Shown here: positions 43,634-51,017 of the stretch, piece by piece
How positions within the stretch are numbered: position 1 is the first letter of the stretch
Layout: every line of letters starts with the position of its first letter
Assembly: GCA_019187195.1 (NCBI GenBank)
Contig: JABAQT010000022.1
Span: forward strand, 34,583 to 98,582
Reading direction: 5' to 3'
DNA from: Bryobacteraceae bacterium
GTDB lineage: Bacteria; Acidobacteriota; Terriglobia; Bryobacterales; Bryobacteraceae
Length of the DNA stretch: 64,000 nt
Notes under the pieces: generated by a model
What the model was told of the DNA's origin: nothing
Databases searched by the model: none
What the model saw: the letters and a program-made list of their open reading frames with translations, nothing else
Made by a program: the position numbers and the translations under genes

Positions 43634-44291
43634 ACCGCGTCTCGACGGGGCCCCGGCAGCAGGCCCGGATAGCCTCGATCTGGGCGGGTGAGCCGTACTC
43701 GTCGTCGGTTCCCTGCAAGGCGAAGACCGGACAGCTTACCCGCTTCGCCTCTTCGCGGATGTCGAACGCGTCGAATGAGGGCGCAAGCCAGGAGCCCGCC
43801 CAATTCCAGAACAACGTGTCGGTTTTTTCGCCATGATGCCGCATCAGCCGCTCCCGCAGACCCTGGCCGTAGGCGTCCACGGCCGCTCGGATGCCGGCGC
43901 GGGTGATGCCGTCCACAAACAGGTGCGCCGCCTCGGTGAGGATGGCGCGCGGCGGAGTGGCGTTCGCAAGCGCGGCATAGAGGAGGGCGATGGAGGCGCC
44001 ATCGCTATGGCCGACGAGAAAAAAATCGCGTATCTTTTCCTTGCCGATCAGATGATCAAGCGCCTGGGCCTCTTCATGCAGGTAGCGCGGAGTGCGTGGT
44101 TGCGTCAAAGCCGGTGAGCGGCCGTGTCCCTTGCGGTCATAGATAAGCGCGGGGCACCCCACCGCCTCGGCGAGCTTGGCGGGGTAATCACGCCACAGCG
44201 ACACACACCCCAGGCCGTGATGAAGAAAGATCATCAGCGGATGATTCCGCCGTCCCGCGATCCGCTCGACGTACAAAGAACCGGAACACAC
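43545..44291 (-). CDS. Alpha/beta hydrolase
   Basis: A 248-residue alpha/beta hydrolase from the GTG at 44291. The oxyanion region FLHHGLG, the nucleophile elbow GHSDG (Ser96), an acid candidate in LQGTDDEYG and the catalytic His in GARHEPHQ are in the right order. There is no signal peptide, so it acts in the cytosol; the ester or other substrate is unknown. The open frame extends far upstream, but TATAAT lies exactly 6 nt before this GTG and a divergent gene starts 22 bp away. The 3' end overlaps the MerR/TPR gene by 89 bp on the opposite strand. Confidence 0.82.
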   Translation of the reverse strand: MCSGSLYVERIAGRRNHPLMIFLHHGLGCVSLWRDYPAKLAEAVGCPALIYDRKGHGRSPALTQPRTPRYLHEEAQALDHLIGKEKIRDFFLVGHSDGASIALLYAALANATPPRAILTEAAHLFVDGITRAGIRAAVDAYGQGLRERLMRHHGEKTDTLFWNWAGSWLAPSFDAFDIREEAKRVSCPVFALQGTDDEYGSPAQIEAIRACCRGPVETRFIPGARHEPHQQAFEETLAWMRGALLSLL

Positions 44292-44297
44292 TTCCAA

Positions 44298-44305
44298 ATT
44301 ATAAT
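44298..44305. promoter_or_regulatory. Palindromic shared -10 element (ATTATAAT)
   Basis: The 8-bp palindrome ATTATAAT reads as TATAAT on both strands. On the minus strand it ends 6 nt before the hydrolase GTG (44291); on the plus strand it ends 7 nt before the guanine deaminase GTG (44313). Polymerases could not occupy both at once, so the two genes should compete for one site. Confidence 0.5.
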
Positions 44306-44312
44306 CGTGCCT

Positions 44313-44780
44313 GTGAATACGGCTTTTCTGGAACGGGCCATCGAACTGGCCGTGGAGAACGCGCGCGCGGGCGGCGGCCCGTTCGGCGCGGTGATCGTCC
44401 GCGACGGTAAGATCCTCGCCGAGGGCGTCAATATGGTGATTTCCACCAACGATCCGACGGCGCACGCCGAGGTGACGGCGATTCGCAACGCGAGCCGCGT
44501 GCTCGGAGCGTTTCATATGCCCGGCTGCGAGATCTATTCGAGTTGCGAGCCGTGCCCGATGTGCCTCGGCGCCATCTATTGGGCCCATCTCGATCGCGTA
44601 TATTTTGGGGCCACCCAGCGGGAAGCGTCGCAATCGGAATTCGATGACTCGCATATCTACGAGCAGATCGCGCTGCCGCCGGAATCCCGGCTGATTCCCA
44701 TGATTCACGTGGCGAGCGGAGCGCGCGCGCTCGCGCCGTTCCGGGTGTGGATGGAACGCGAGAACCGGATCCGGTATTGA
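44313..44780 (+). CDS. guaD: Guanine deaminase
   Basis: A 155-residue cytidine deaminase-fold protein closely resembling Bacillus subtilis GuaD, which converts guanine to xanthine. The zinc site is complete: HAEV (His51, catalytic Glu53) and PCPMC (Cys81, Cys84), within SCEPCPMCLGAIYW. Also shared are GGPFGAVIVRDGKILAEG, NDPTAHAEVTAIRNA and the C-terminal FDDSHIYEQIALP. The GTG at 44313 gives the usual N-terminus (MNTAFLERAIELA); the frame stays open upstream without family similarity. TATAAT lies 7 nt upstream and there is no ribosome site. The gene converges with the zinc protease gene, with 14 bp between stop codons. Confidence 0.88.
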   Translation: MNTAFLERAIELAVENARAGGGPFGAVIVRDGKILAEGVNMVISTNDPTAHAEVTAIRNASRVLGAFHMPGCEIYSSCEPCPMCLGAIYWAHLDRVYFGATQREASQSEFDDSHIYEQIALPPESRLIPMIHVASGARALAPFRVWMERENRIRY

Positions 44781-44794
44781 GAGTCCGGAAAGGG

Positions 44795-46000
44795 TCAATA
44801 TTCGACGCTGCTGACTAGAGTCGACTGAAGCCGCACGAGGAAACGTCCGCCGTCGATGGTTCCTTCCATTTCGGAATCCGATTCCCTATCGAGAGTGAAG
44901 GTCTTCGATTTTCCCTGGAGCACCTTCTTGTAGAGCCGGAAGACATCGCGGGCGGCCTTCTCGTCCTGCCAGTCGGAGGCGTAGAGCAGGACCGCGCGGG
45001 ACTTGTCCTTCTTGTTCTCGAAGATGCGAAATTCGGCTCCGCGCCACTTGCGGGCGAGTTTGGCGTCCGCTTCGCCGCCGTATTGCCGGAACAGGATCTC
45101 GTGATCGAACTCACCAACGGTTCCCTCGACCACACCGGTGTATCCCTTGGTGGAAGCCTTCGGAAGAGGAGGTTTCGTGGGTTGTATCTTGTCGAAGTAC
45201 TTATCCGGGTGGATGATCTGCTGGGAGCTGCGCGGCGGGTTCCTGAAAACCTCGAGAAACCCTTCCTTGCCGAGTTTCAAGACCACCGCCTGCTGGAAGG
45301 CGAAGCCCTTGGTGTAGGGAAACATCAGCGATTCGCGGAGGTAGAGGGGGACGGAATCGAAGACGGGGAAGGCTCCGGCGGAAGAGCCGGCCATGCGGCT
45401 CATGACGTCGACCATTTCGGGGGACTTGGTGAGGGATCCGCCCATGCGGGACATGATGTATTCCGACATCAGCCAGGTGGCCTGTCCTTCCATGACCGCC
45501 TGGCGCGCGAGCGCCGAGTCGTCGCTCCGGCTCTTGAAAATGTACTTCTCGAGGCTGACCTGGGTATCGGCCAGGGCGTGCGCGAGTTCATGCACGAGTA
45601 CAGGTTTTTGGGTGATGGTGGCGTTGGTGTCGAGAATGAAGAGCTTCTTCTTGCGGTAATCGTAGAAGGCGGCGGCCTGTTCAGTGAGCAGGTCGACGGT
45701 GGTTTTCCTCAGGTCGAAGGTTTTCGGCACGAGCCCAAGCTTCTTGAGCGAGAGTTCCTCGGCGTGGAGTTCCTCGGGCTTGACGATCTCCTTCATGCGG
45801 TCCTCGAGGAACTGTTTGAGGCCATCCTTGGTTATCGTGTCCGAGTCGACCTTCCTGGGGGCCTTCCAGCCGGTGAACTTGGAAAGCTCGGCGAGAATTC
45901 CGTCCATCTCCTCGAAGAGTTCGGGTTTGGCGCTCTGCTGCGCCGGCGCCGGGGCAAGCCACAACAGAAGCGGGATCAGGATGGTGGTCAGACGAGGCAA
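44795..46000 (-). CDS. Exported zinc metalloprotease-like protein
   Basis: A 401-residue protein from the TTG at 46000, which sits inside the end of the MFS gene behind AGGAGG (13-nt overlap). A signal peptide (LIPLLLWLAPAPAQQ) is followed by a helical region and HELAH at residues 137-141 (VLVHELAHALAD), with a candidate third zinc ligand Glu171 in VMEGQATW, the gluzincin arrangement. The family is not one I can name. It would act in the periplasm or outside the cell; the substrate is unknown. A longer open frame upstream overlaps the MFS gene and has no signal peptide. Coupling to the exporter suggests a linked role. Confidence 0.75.
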   Translation of the reverse strand: MPRLTTILIPLLLWLAPAPAQQSAKPELFEEMDGILAELSKFTGWKAPRKVDSDTITKDGLKQFLEDRMKEIVKPEELHAEELSLKKLGLVPKTFDLRKTTVDLLTEQAAAFYDYRKKKLFILDTNATITQKPVLVHELAHALADTQVSLEKYIFKSRSDDSALARQAVMEGQATWLMSEYIMSRMGGSLTKSPEMVDVMSRMAGSSAGAFPVFDSVPLYLRESLMFPYTKGFAFQQAVVLKLGKEGFLEVFRNPPRSSQQIIHPDKYFDKIQPTKPPLPKASTKGYTGVVEGTVGEFDHEILFRQYGGEADAKLARKWRGAEFRIFENKKDKSRAVLLYASDWQDEKAARDVFRLYKKVLQGKSKTFTLDRESDSEMEGTIDGGRFLVRLQSTLVSSVEY

Positions 46001-47265
46001 ACTTCCTCCTGTTGATGGACCCAGGCTTGGAACGCGGGCATGGCGAAACGGAACGCGATGCCGCCGGCAAGGCACAGGACGCCGGCCGAAAAGACGACCG
46101 GACGGGGGCCGAAACGGTCCGCCAGGAAGCCGGCGGCGAGGCTGCCAAAGGGCAGCAATCCGGTGACGAACATGGTGTAGAGGGCCATCAGGCGGCCGCG
46201 GAACTCGTCGGGAACGGTGGTCTGGATCAGGGAGTTGCCGCCCGCGTTCTGGCGCATGATGCTGAACCCGATGCACATCATCATGAACAGGGAGAGGGAG
46301 AACCAGGGGGACAGGCCGAAGACGGCGAGTGAGGCGCCCATGAGCAGAGAACTCGAGAGGATGATTCCCGGCAACTGCCGTATGCCTTTGTACCGCGCCA
46401 GGTGCACAACGCCGATGACGGCTCCGATGCCCATGGCTCCAAGGAGAAATCCCAAACCGGCGGATCCTTTCCGGAAGATATCATCGGCAAAAAACGGCCC
46501 GAGCGCGAGGAGGGGCGCGTACCCGATGTTGAGCAGGCCGCTCATGACCAGCAGGAGGCGCAGTTCGCGGCTTCGCCAGGCGTAGCGGAAGCCCTCGGCG
46601 AGGCTGCCGGACCCCCCTTTGCCGAGGGGGTTGATGACATGGGGCAGGCGCATCGAGGCGACGCAGGCGAGCATGGCGAGAAAACTGGCGGCGTTGATGG
46701 TAAAGCAAACAGCCTCGCCGAAGGCGGCCACCACAAGGCCGGCGAGCGAGGGGCCGATAATGCGCGAGAGGTTGAACACGGCGGAGTTGAGGGAGATGGC
46801 GCTGATGAGGTCCTGGCGGCCGACCATCTGGATGAACAAGGTCTGGCGTCCGGGGATGTCGAAGGCGCTGATGACGCCGACAACAGCGGCGAGGGCAATG
46901 ACGTGGTAAGCGGTGACGCGGCCGGACCAGGTGAGCGCGGCGAGGGTGAGAGCCTGCAGGAGGGCCAGGAGTTGCGTGGTGAAAACAATCCACTTCCGCG
47001 AGAACCGGTCGGCGGCCATACCCCCCAGGGGACCGAGCAGGAGGACGGGGATGTAGGTGGCAAAGAGCGTGATGCCGAGCATGGACTCGGAGTGGGTAAG
47101 CCGGTAGACGAGCCAGCTTTGGGCCACCGATTGCATCCAGGTCCCGATGAGCGAGACCGATTGTCCGGCGGTGTAGAGACGGAAATCGCGGTGGCGGAGC
47201 GCGCGGAATGAATCCTGCAACCCGGATAGCCCCACACTGACCGCGCTGTTGGTTTCGACCTTCAA
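45988..47265 (-). CDS. MFS exporter (MFS_3/EntS-like)
   Basis: A twelve-helix major facilitator of about 425 residues. The N-terminal signature FRALRHRDFRLYTAGQSVS is followed by LIGTWMQSVAQSWLVYRLT, LGPLGGMAADRFSRKW and, in the second half, GIGAVIGVVHLA. This matches the EntS-like family of drug or siderophore exporters. The start is uncertain: TTG at 47265 gives a normal N-terminus, while a GTG at 47319 adds 18 residues and overlaps the divergent small gene. The following zinc protease gene begins within its last codons, so the pair is translationally coupled. Confidence 0.85.
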   Translation of the reverse strand: MKVETNSAVSVGLSGLQDSFRALRHRDFRLYTAGQSVSLIGTWMQSVAQSWLVYRLTHSESMLGITLFATYIPVLLLGPLGGMAADRFSRKWIVFTTQLLALLQALTLAALTWSGRVTAYHVIALAAVVGVISAFDIPGRQTLFIQMVGRQDLISAISLNSAVFNLSRIIGPSLAGLVVAAFGEAVCFTINAASFLAMLACVASMRLPHVINPLGKGGSGSLAEGFRYAWRSRELRLLLVMSGLLNIGYAPLLALGPFFADDIFRKGSAGLGFLLGAMGIGAVIGVVHLARYKGIRQLPGIILSSSLLMGASLAVFGLSPWFSLSLFMMMCIGFSIMRQNAGGNSLIQTTVPDEFRGRLMALYTMFVTGLLPFGSLAAGFLADRFGPRPVVFSAGVLCLAGGIAFRFAMPAFQAWVHQQEEVCLV

Positions 47266-47309
47266 AGCCCTTGCTTTCAGGATAAACCGTGGCGGGTTAC
47301 AATATGGGA

Positions 47310-47489
47310 TTGGATTCACTTAAGAAGAGGGGAATTATCACCTTGGCAGACGAAAAAGCGACCAGCGAGAAGCTCTACAGCGCGGAGTACATCGGCAGCG
47401 GCACGTTCATCATCAGCAAGCCGCCGCGGAAGAGGAAGAAGATCCAGCAGAGCCGCGTGAGGAACCCGCGCCGCGGGAGCAGAAAGTAG
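47310..47489 (+). CDS. Small basic hypothetical protein
   Basis: A protein of about 48-66 residues depending on the start. A TTG at 47310 follows TACAAT (47298-47303) by 6 nt, which would be leaderless. A TTG at 47343 has GAGGGG 10 nt upstream; GTG 47289 and ATG 47304 are also in frame. The middle (EKLYSAEYIGSGTFIISKPP) could be a short beta hairpin. The C-terminus is strongly basic (KRKKIQQSRVRNPRRGSRK), which suggests nucleic-acid or ribosome binding. I do not recognise a family. The 240 bp behind it contain no supported gene. Confidence 0.5.
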   Translation: MDSLKKRGIITLADEKATSEKLYSAEYIGSGTFIISKPPRKRKKIQQSRVRNPRRGSRK

Positions 47490-47731
47490 CGGAAGTCCGC
47501 CGGGCGATCCGGATCGGGTGGCAGGACGGGCGGGGGTTTCCGGCGGGATCAACGGGGGAGAAAGGCGGGGTGCGAACCGGTGGGACCGGATCTGCCCTCG
47601 GACAACTCCACGTTAGCCGGAAGGCGCTCGACTTCCCGCCTGCTGATTTTTCAACTCATTGTATTAATTCGAGATAAAATTTTCGTTCGGTTGTTACCGC
47701 CAACCGGCGGGCCGATCGGATTCTGCCGCAT

Positions 47732-48151
47732 TCAGCCTGCCTGCGTGGCCAACCGCAGCTCGTCTTCGAGTTCGTAGATCCTGTCCTCGAGATTCCGCAC
47801 CGGCTTCGATGCCGCCTTCGCCTCCTCGAGCTTCTTCCTTGCCGCGGCCAGCCGCTTTTCGAGGCCCGCAACCTTGGGCCCCGGCCTGGCGGGCGGTTCC
47901 TGCGCCACCGGCGGGGTTTGCTTCCTTGCCGCCTTCCTGCCCTTTCCCTTGGATCCGGATTTATACCGGAAGGCCGTTACGGGGGCGGGGGGCCTGAGGG
48001 CGGTTCCAAAATCGGACCGGTACTCCTCGGCCACCTGGACAGCCTCGGCGAGGAGGTCTTTGAAGCGCGCCTCCATCGCCTGTCTGGCCTGAGCCCGAAG
48101 CGTCTCGCCTTGCTGCTTCCACTTCTGGTATTCCGAAATGACGTTGCTCAT
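47732..48151 (-). CDS. Hypothetical coiled-coil protein with a Lys-rich linker
   Basis: A 139-residue protein starting at the ATG at 48151. The N-terminal helix (SEYQKWKQQGETLRAQARQA, AVQVAEEYRSDFG) is followed by a basic, Pro-rich linker (YKSGSKGKGRKAARKQTPP). A C-terminal coiled coil (GLEKRLAAARKKLEEAKAA, VRNLEDRIYELEDELRLA) could mediate dimerisation. The layout is compatible with a DNA-binding or architectural protein, but no known domain is recognised. TAAAAT lies 7 nt before the ATG; CAGGA in between could serve as a weak ribosome site. It diverges from the nuo operon. Confidence 0.6.
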   Translation of the reverse strand: MSNVISEYQKWKQQGETLRAQARQAMEARFKDLLAEAVQVAEEYRSDFGTALRPPAPVTAFRYKSGSKGKGRKAARKQTPPVAQEPPARPGPKVAGLEKRLAAARKKLEEAKAASKPVRNLEDRIYELEDELRLATQAG

Positions 48152-48158
48152 TCCTGTG

Positions 48159-48164
48159 ATTTTA
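48159..48164 (-). promoter_or_regulatory. -10 hexamer before the coiled-coil protein gene
   Basis: TAAAAT on the minus strand ends 7 nt before the ATG at 48151, a spacing that would place the transcription start at or next to the start codon. Confidence 0.35.
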
Positions 48165-48275
48165 CGCCAGTTCCCGTTTTTCACGCGGTGAGGCGGCGCG
48201 TGGCCCAGGTCCTGGTGGGGCCGTCTTCCAAAACATTTTTCACCGCGCGTGCCGGTTCCCGCCGGAGCCGCGGAT

Positions 48276-48305
48276 TTGACTCGCCTTCCCGCGGGTCATT
48301 ATAGT
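48276..48305 (+). promoter_or_regulatory. Sigma-70-type promoter of the nuo operon
   Basis: TTGACT (48276-48281) and TATAGT (48300-48305) are separated by 18 bp. Each hexamer differs from consensus at one position. The predicted leader to nuoA is about 34 nt. Confidence 0.6.
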
Positions 48306-48345
48306 CAAAGGTTGAGCAATATCTCAGCCCCTCAACCTATCCGCG

Positions 48346-48771
48346 ATGCCTACTTCCTATCCTGAATCCTATTTCCCTATCTTGCTGCAGGCGATGCTGG
48401 GGTGTGTCGTCGCCGCCGCGCTAGTAGGGTTGGCATTTCTACTGGGGAAGCGAGTGAAGAACAAAGTCAAGGACACTCCCTACGAATGCGGAGTGATCCC
48501 CGTCGGCACGGCGAAGGAGCGCTTCAGCGTGAAGTTCTACCTCGTGGCGATGGTCTTTATCCTCTTCGACATTGAAGCCATCTTCCTCTATCCCTGGGTG
48601 GTCGTCTACCGCGACCTGAAAATGTTCGCCTTCATTGAGATGGTGGTCTTCATTGCTCTCATCCTCTGCGGGTTTTTCTATATCTGGAAGAAAGGGGTCC
48701 TCAGTTGGGCCGAAGAGGAATGGCGCCACGGCGGCAGAACCGAGCTTTGGAAGAAGGGCGCGGCACGCTGA
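48346..48771 (+). CDS. nuoA: NADH-quinone oxidoreductase subunit A
   Basis: A 141-residue membrane protein with three transmembrane helices (about residues 10-33, 64-86 and 92-114). The loop signature KVKDTPYECGVIP and FSVKFYLVAMVFILFDIEAI are diagnostic of NuoA. It forms part of the quinone-site junction between the membrane and peripheral arms of complex I. It opens the operon; nuoC follows after 22 bp, where nuoB would normally be. A sigma-70 promoter lies upstream. Confidence 0.95.
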   Translation: MPTSYPESYFPILLQAMLGCVVAAALVGLAFLLGKRVKNKVKDTPYECGVIPVGTAKERFSVKFYLVAMVFILFDIEAIFLYPWVVVYRDLKMFAFIEMVVFIALILCGFFYIWKKGVLSWAEEEWRHGGRTELWKKGAAR

Positions 48772-48793
48772 TCCGCCCCCGGCAGGAGCCTGC

Positions 48794-49285
48794 ATGATTC
48801 CCGAAGAATTGAACCAAGACCCGATTGTGGCCGCGATACGCGAGCGGTTTCCCGATGCCATTCAGGAAGCCAGAAGAGACTTGGGCGAACTCACCCTGAT
48901 CATCGCTCCCGGGCATCTGGTCGAAGTCTGCCGCTTCCTCAAACGCGAGCAGACATTCGTGCGGCTGAGCAGCGTGACCGGCGTCGATTGGATGCCGCGC
49001 ACCCCGCGTCTCGAAGTGGTCTACCATATCGAGTCGGTCGCGAGAAAGCAGCGCCTCCGGCTGAAGGCATGGGCCGGCGGCGAGCCTCCCGCGATTGATT
49101 CGGTGACGCCGGTATGGCGCGGCGCCGATTGGTATGAGCGCGAGGTCTTCGACCTGTTCGGCGTCGTTTTTCGCAATCACCCCGACATGCGGCGCATCAT
49201 GATGCCGGATACCTGGGAAGGGCATCCGCTGCGCAAGGACTTCCCGGTGCACGGGTATAAGTACAGCTACGCGGACGAGGAGTAG
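48794..49285 (+). CDS. nuoC: NADH-quinone oxidoreductase subunit C
   Basis: A 163-residue peripheral-arm subunit. The family signature is GADWYEREVFDLFGVVFRNH followed by PDMRRIMMPDTWEGHPLRKD; the N-terminal part has FLKREQTFVRLSSVTGVDW. It is a separate gene here, not fused to nuoD. AGGAG precedes the ATG at 48794; the frame stays open upstream into nuoA. It contacts NuoB and NuoD in the complex, although nuoB is absent from this operon. Confidence 0.94.
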   Translation: MIPEELNQDPIVAAIRERFPDAIQEARRDLGELTLIIAPGHLVEVCRFLKREQTFVRLSSVTGVDWMPRTPRLEVVYHIESVARKQRLRLKAWAGGEPPAIDSVTPVWRGADWYEREVFDLFGVVFRNHPDMRRIMMPDTWEGHPLRKDFPVHGYKYSYADEE

Positions 49286-49294
49286 GAAACCGTC

Positions 49295-50521
49295 ATGGCA
49301 GACATCGATACGCTCACGGAAAACGCGGGAGAAACAGCGGCGGCGGAAGCGGGCACCACCCGCAAGATGACCCTCAACATGGGTCCGCAGCATCCCTCGA
49401 CGCACGGGGTGCTGCGCATTGTGCTCGAACTCGACGGCGAAACCATCACCCGCGCGAAGCCGGAGATCGGCTTTCTGCACACGGGAATCGAAAAGCAGGC
49501 CGAGACACGAACCTGGCAGCAGGTGGTTCCCCTGACCGACCGCACGGACTACCTGGCCAATCTCTCGAACAATCTCGGCTATGTGCTGGCGGTGGAAAAA
49601 CTCCTCCAGATGGAAGTGCCGCCGCGGGCGCAGTTCATGCGGGTGATGCTGACCGAGATAACGCGGATCAACTCGCACCTTGTGTGGCTCGGCACGAGCG
49701 CCCTCGACGTGGGCGCGATGAGCGTCTTTTTTTACTGCTTCCGCGAGCGGGAAGAGATTCTGCGGCTGTTCGAGTTCTTTTCCGGGCAGCGGCTCATGAC
49801 GAGCTACTTCCGTATCGGGGGCCTGGCGCTCGACGCGCCGCGCGGGTGGCGGAAGTGGATCGAAAAGTTCCTCGATGTAATGCCCTCGCGCATCGACATG
49901 CTCGAGGGACTGCTCACGGAGAACATCATCTTCAAGCAGCGTACGCAGGGAGTGGGCTACATCAGCCTCGATGACATGCTCGATCTGAGCGTCACCGGAC
50001 CCATGCTGCGGGCGGCCGGACTGAAGGTGGACGCGCGCAAGGACTACCCTTATTCGAGCTACGACAAGTTTCAGTTTGAAGTTCCCACGCGTACCGAAAA
50101 CGACGTCTATGCGCGATACCTGGTGCGCATGGCGGAGATGCGGGAAAGCCTCAAGATCATTCGCCAGGCGCTCGATGGAATGCCCGAAGGACCGTACACC
50201 GCCGACGCCCAGAACGTGGTCCTGCCGGACCGCGAGAAGATGAAGACCCAGATGGAGGCGCTGATCTACCACTTCAAGATCGTCAGCGAAGGATTCCGCG
50301 TTCCTCCGGGCGAGGCCTACCAGGTGGTGGAATCGCCGCGCGGCGAACTGGCCTATTACGTAGTGAGCGACGGCACTTCAAAGCCCTACCGCGTATTCAT
50401 GCGGACGCCGAGTTTCGGGAACCTGCAGGCGCTCGAGACCATGTTCGTGGGCTTCCCCATCGCCGACTCGATCGCCTCGCTCGGCAGCATGGATTTTGTG
50501 CTGGGCGATACCGACAGGTAA
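49295..50521 (+). CDS. nuoD: NADH-quinone oxidoreductase subunit D
   Basis: A 408-residue subunit (49 kDa type). Motifs: MTLNMGPQHPSTHGVLRIVL with the quinone-site His, PEIGFLHTGIEKQAETRTW, LTDRTDYLANLSNNLGY, EITRINSHLVWLG and the C-terminal SIASLGSMDFVLGDTDR. With NuoB it forms the quinone-reduction pocket at the tip of cluster N2. It lies 9 bp after nuoC. Residues 1-20 are a short acidic extension. Length is typical. Confidence 0.96.
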   Translation: MADIDTLTENAGETAAAEAGTTRKMTLNMGPQHPSTHGVLRIVLELDGETITRAKPEIGFLHTGIEKQAETRTWQQVVPLTDRTDYLANLSNNLGYVLAVEKLLQMEVPPRAQFMRVMLTEITRINSHLVWLGTSALDVGAMSVFFYCFREREEILRLFEFFSGQRLMTSYFRIGGLALDAPRGWRKWIEKFLDVMPSRIDMLEGLLTENIIFKQRTQGVGYISLDDMLDLSVTGPMLRAAGLKVDARKDYPYSSYDKFQFEVPTRTENDVYARYLVRMAEMRESLKIIRQALDGMPEGPYTADAQNVVLPDREKMKTQMEALIYHFKIVSEGFRVPPGEAYQVVESPRGELAYYVVSDGTSKPYRVFMRTPSFGNLQALETMFVGFPIADSIASLGSMDFVLGDTDR

Positions 50522-50528
50522 GAGTGAA

Positions 50529-51011
50529 ATGACGTTCTCCCCTGAGCTTGAAGCAAAACTCGAAAAACTGATGAACAGCTACCCGCCGGGTAGAAAGAAA
50601 AGCGCGCTGATTCCGATGCTGATGTTCACCCAGGATGAAGTGGGCTCGATCACTCAGGAACTGGTGGAAGAGGTGGCCAGGCGCATCGGCATTCCCACGG
50701 TGCAGGTGGACGAGGTGGTGACTTACTATTCCATGCTTCACCGCAAGCCGATGGGAAAACATCACATCCAGGTGTGTACCAATATCAGTTGCCTGCTGTG
50801 GAACGGCGACGAACTCTATGAACATGCCCGCGAGAAACTGGGGATCGGCCACAAGGAGGTGACCGCGGATGGCATGTTCTCGCTCGAGGAAGTGGAATGC
50901 ATGGGCGCCTGCTCCTGGGCTCCCGCGATTCAGGTGAACTACGATTTTCACCACCACGTGACGAAAGAGAAGCTCGATCAGATCATCGACAGTCTGAGGA
51001 AACTCCGGTAA
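50529..51011 (+). CDS. nuoE: NADH-quinone oxidoreductase subunit E
   Basis: A 160-residue thioredoxin-like 2Fe-2S subunit. The cluster ligands are CTNISC (Cys-x4-Cys) and CMGAC (Cys-x3-Cys), as usual for cluster N1a. Other family features are RRIGIPTVQVDEVVTYYSM and DGMFSLEEVECMGACSWAPA. It partners with NuoF in the NADH-oxidising module. The ATG at 50529 is preferred over an in-frame start overlapping nuoD. nuoF follows after 6 bp. Confidence 0.95.
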   Translation: MTFSPELEAKLEKLMNSYPPGRKKSALIPMLMFTQDEVGSITQELVEEVARRIGIPTVQVDEVVTYYSMLHRKPMGKHHIQVCTNISCLLWNGDELYEHAREKLGIGHKEVTADGMFSLEEVECMGACSWAPAIQVNYDFHHHVTKEKLDQIIDSLRKLR

Positions 51012-51017
51012 ACGTTC

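Noticed and set aside
47490-47731. Possible tRNA or small RNA in the gap after the small basic gene
   Set aside because: No cloverleaf, T-loop or other recognisable RNA structure could be found by eye; only a weak 5-bp hairpin near 47700.
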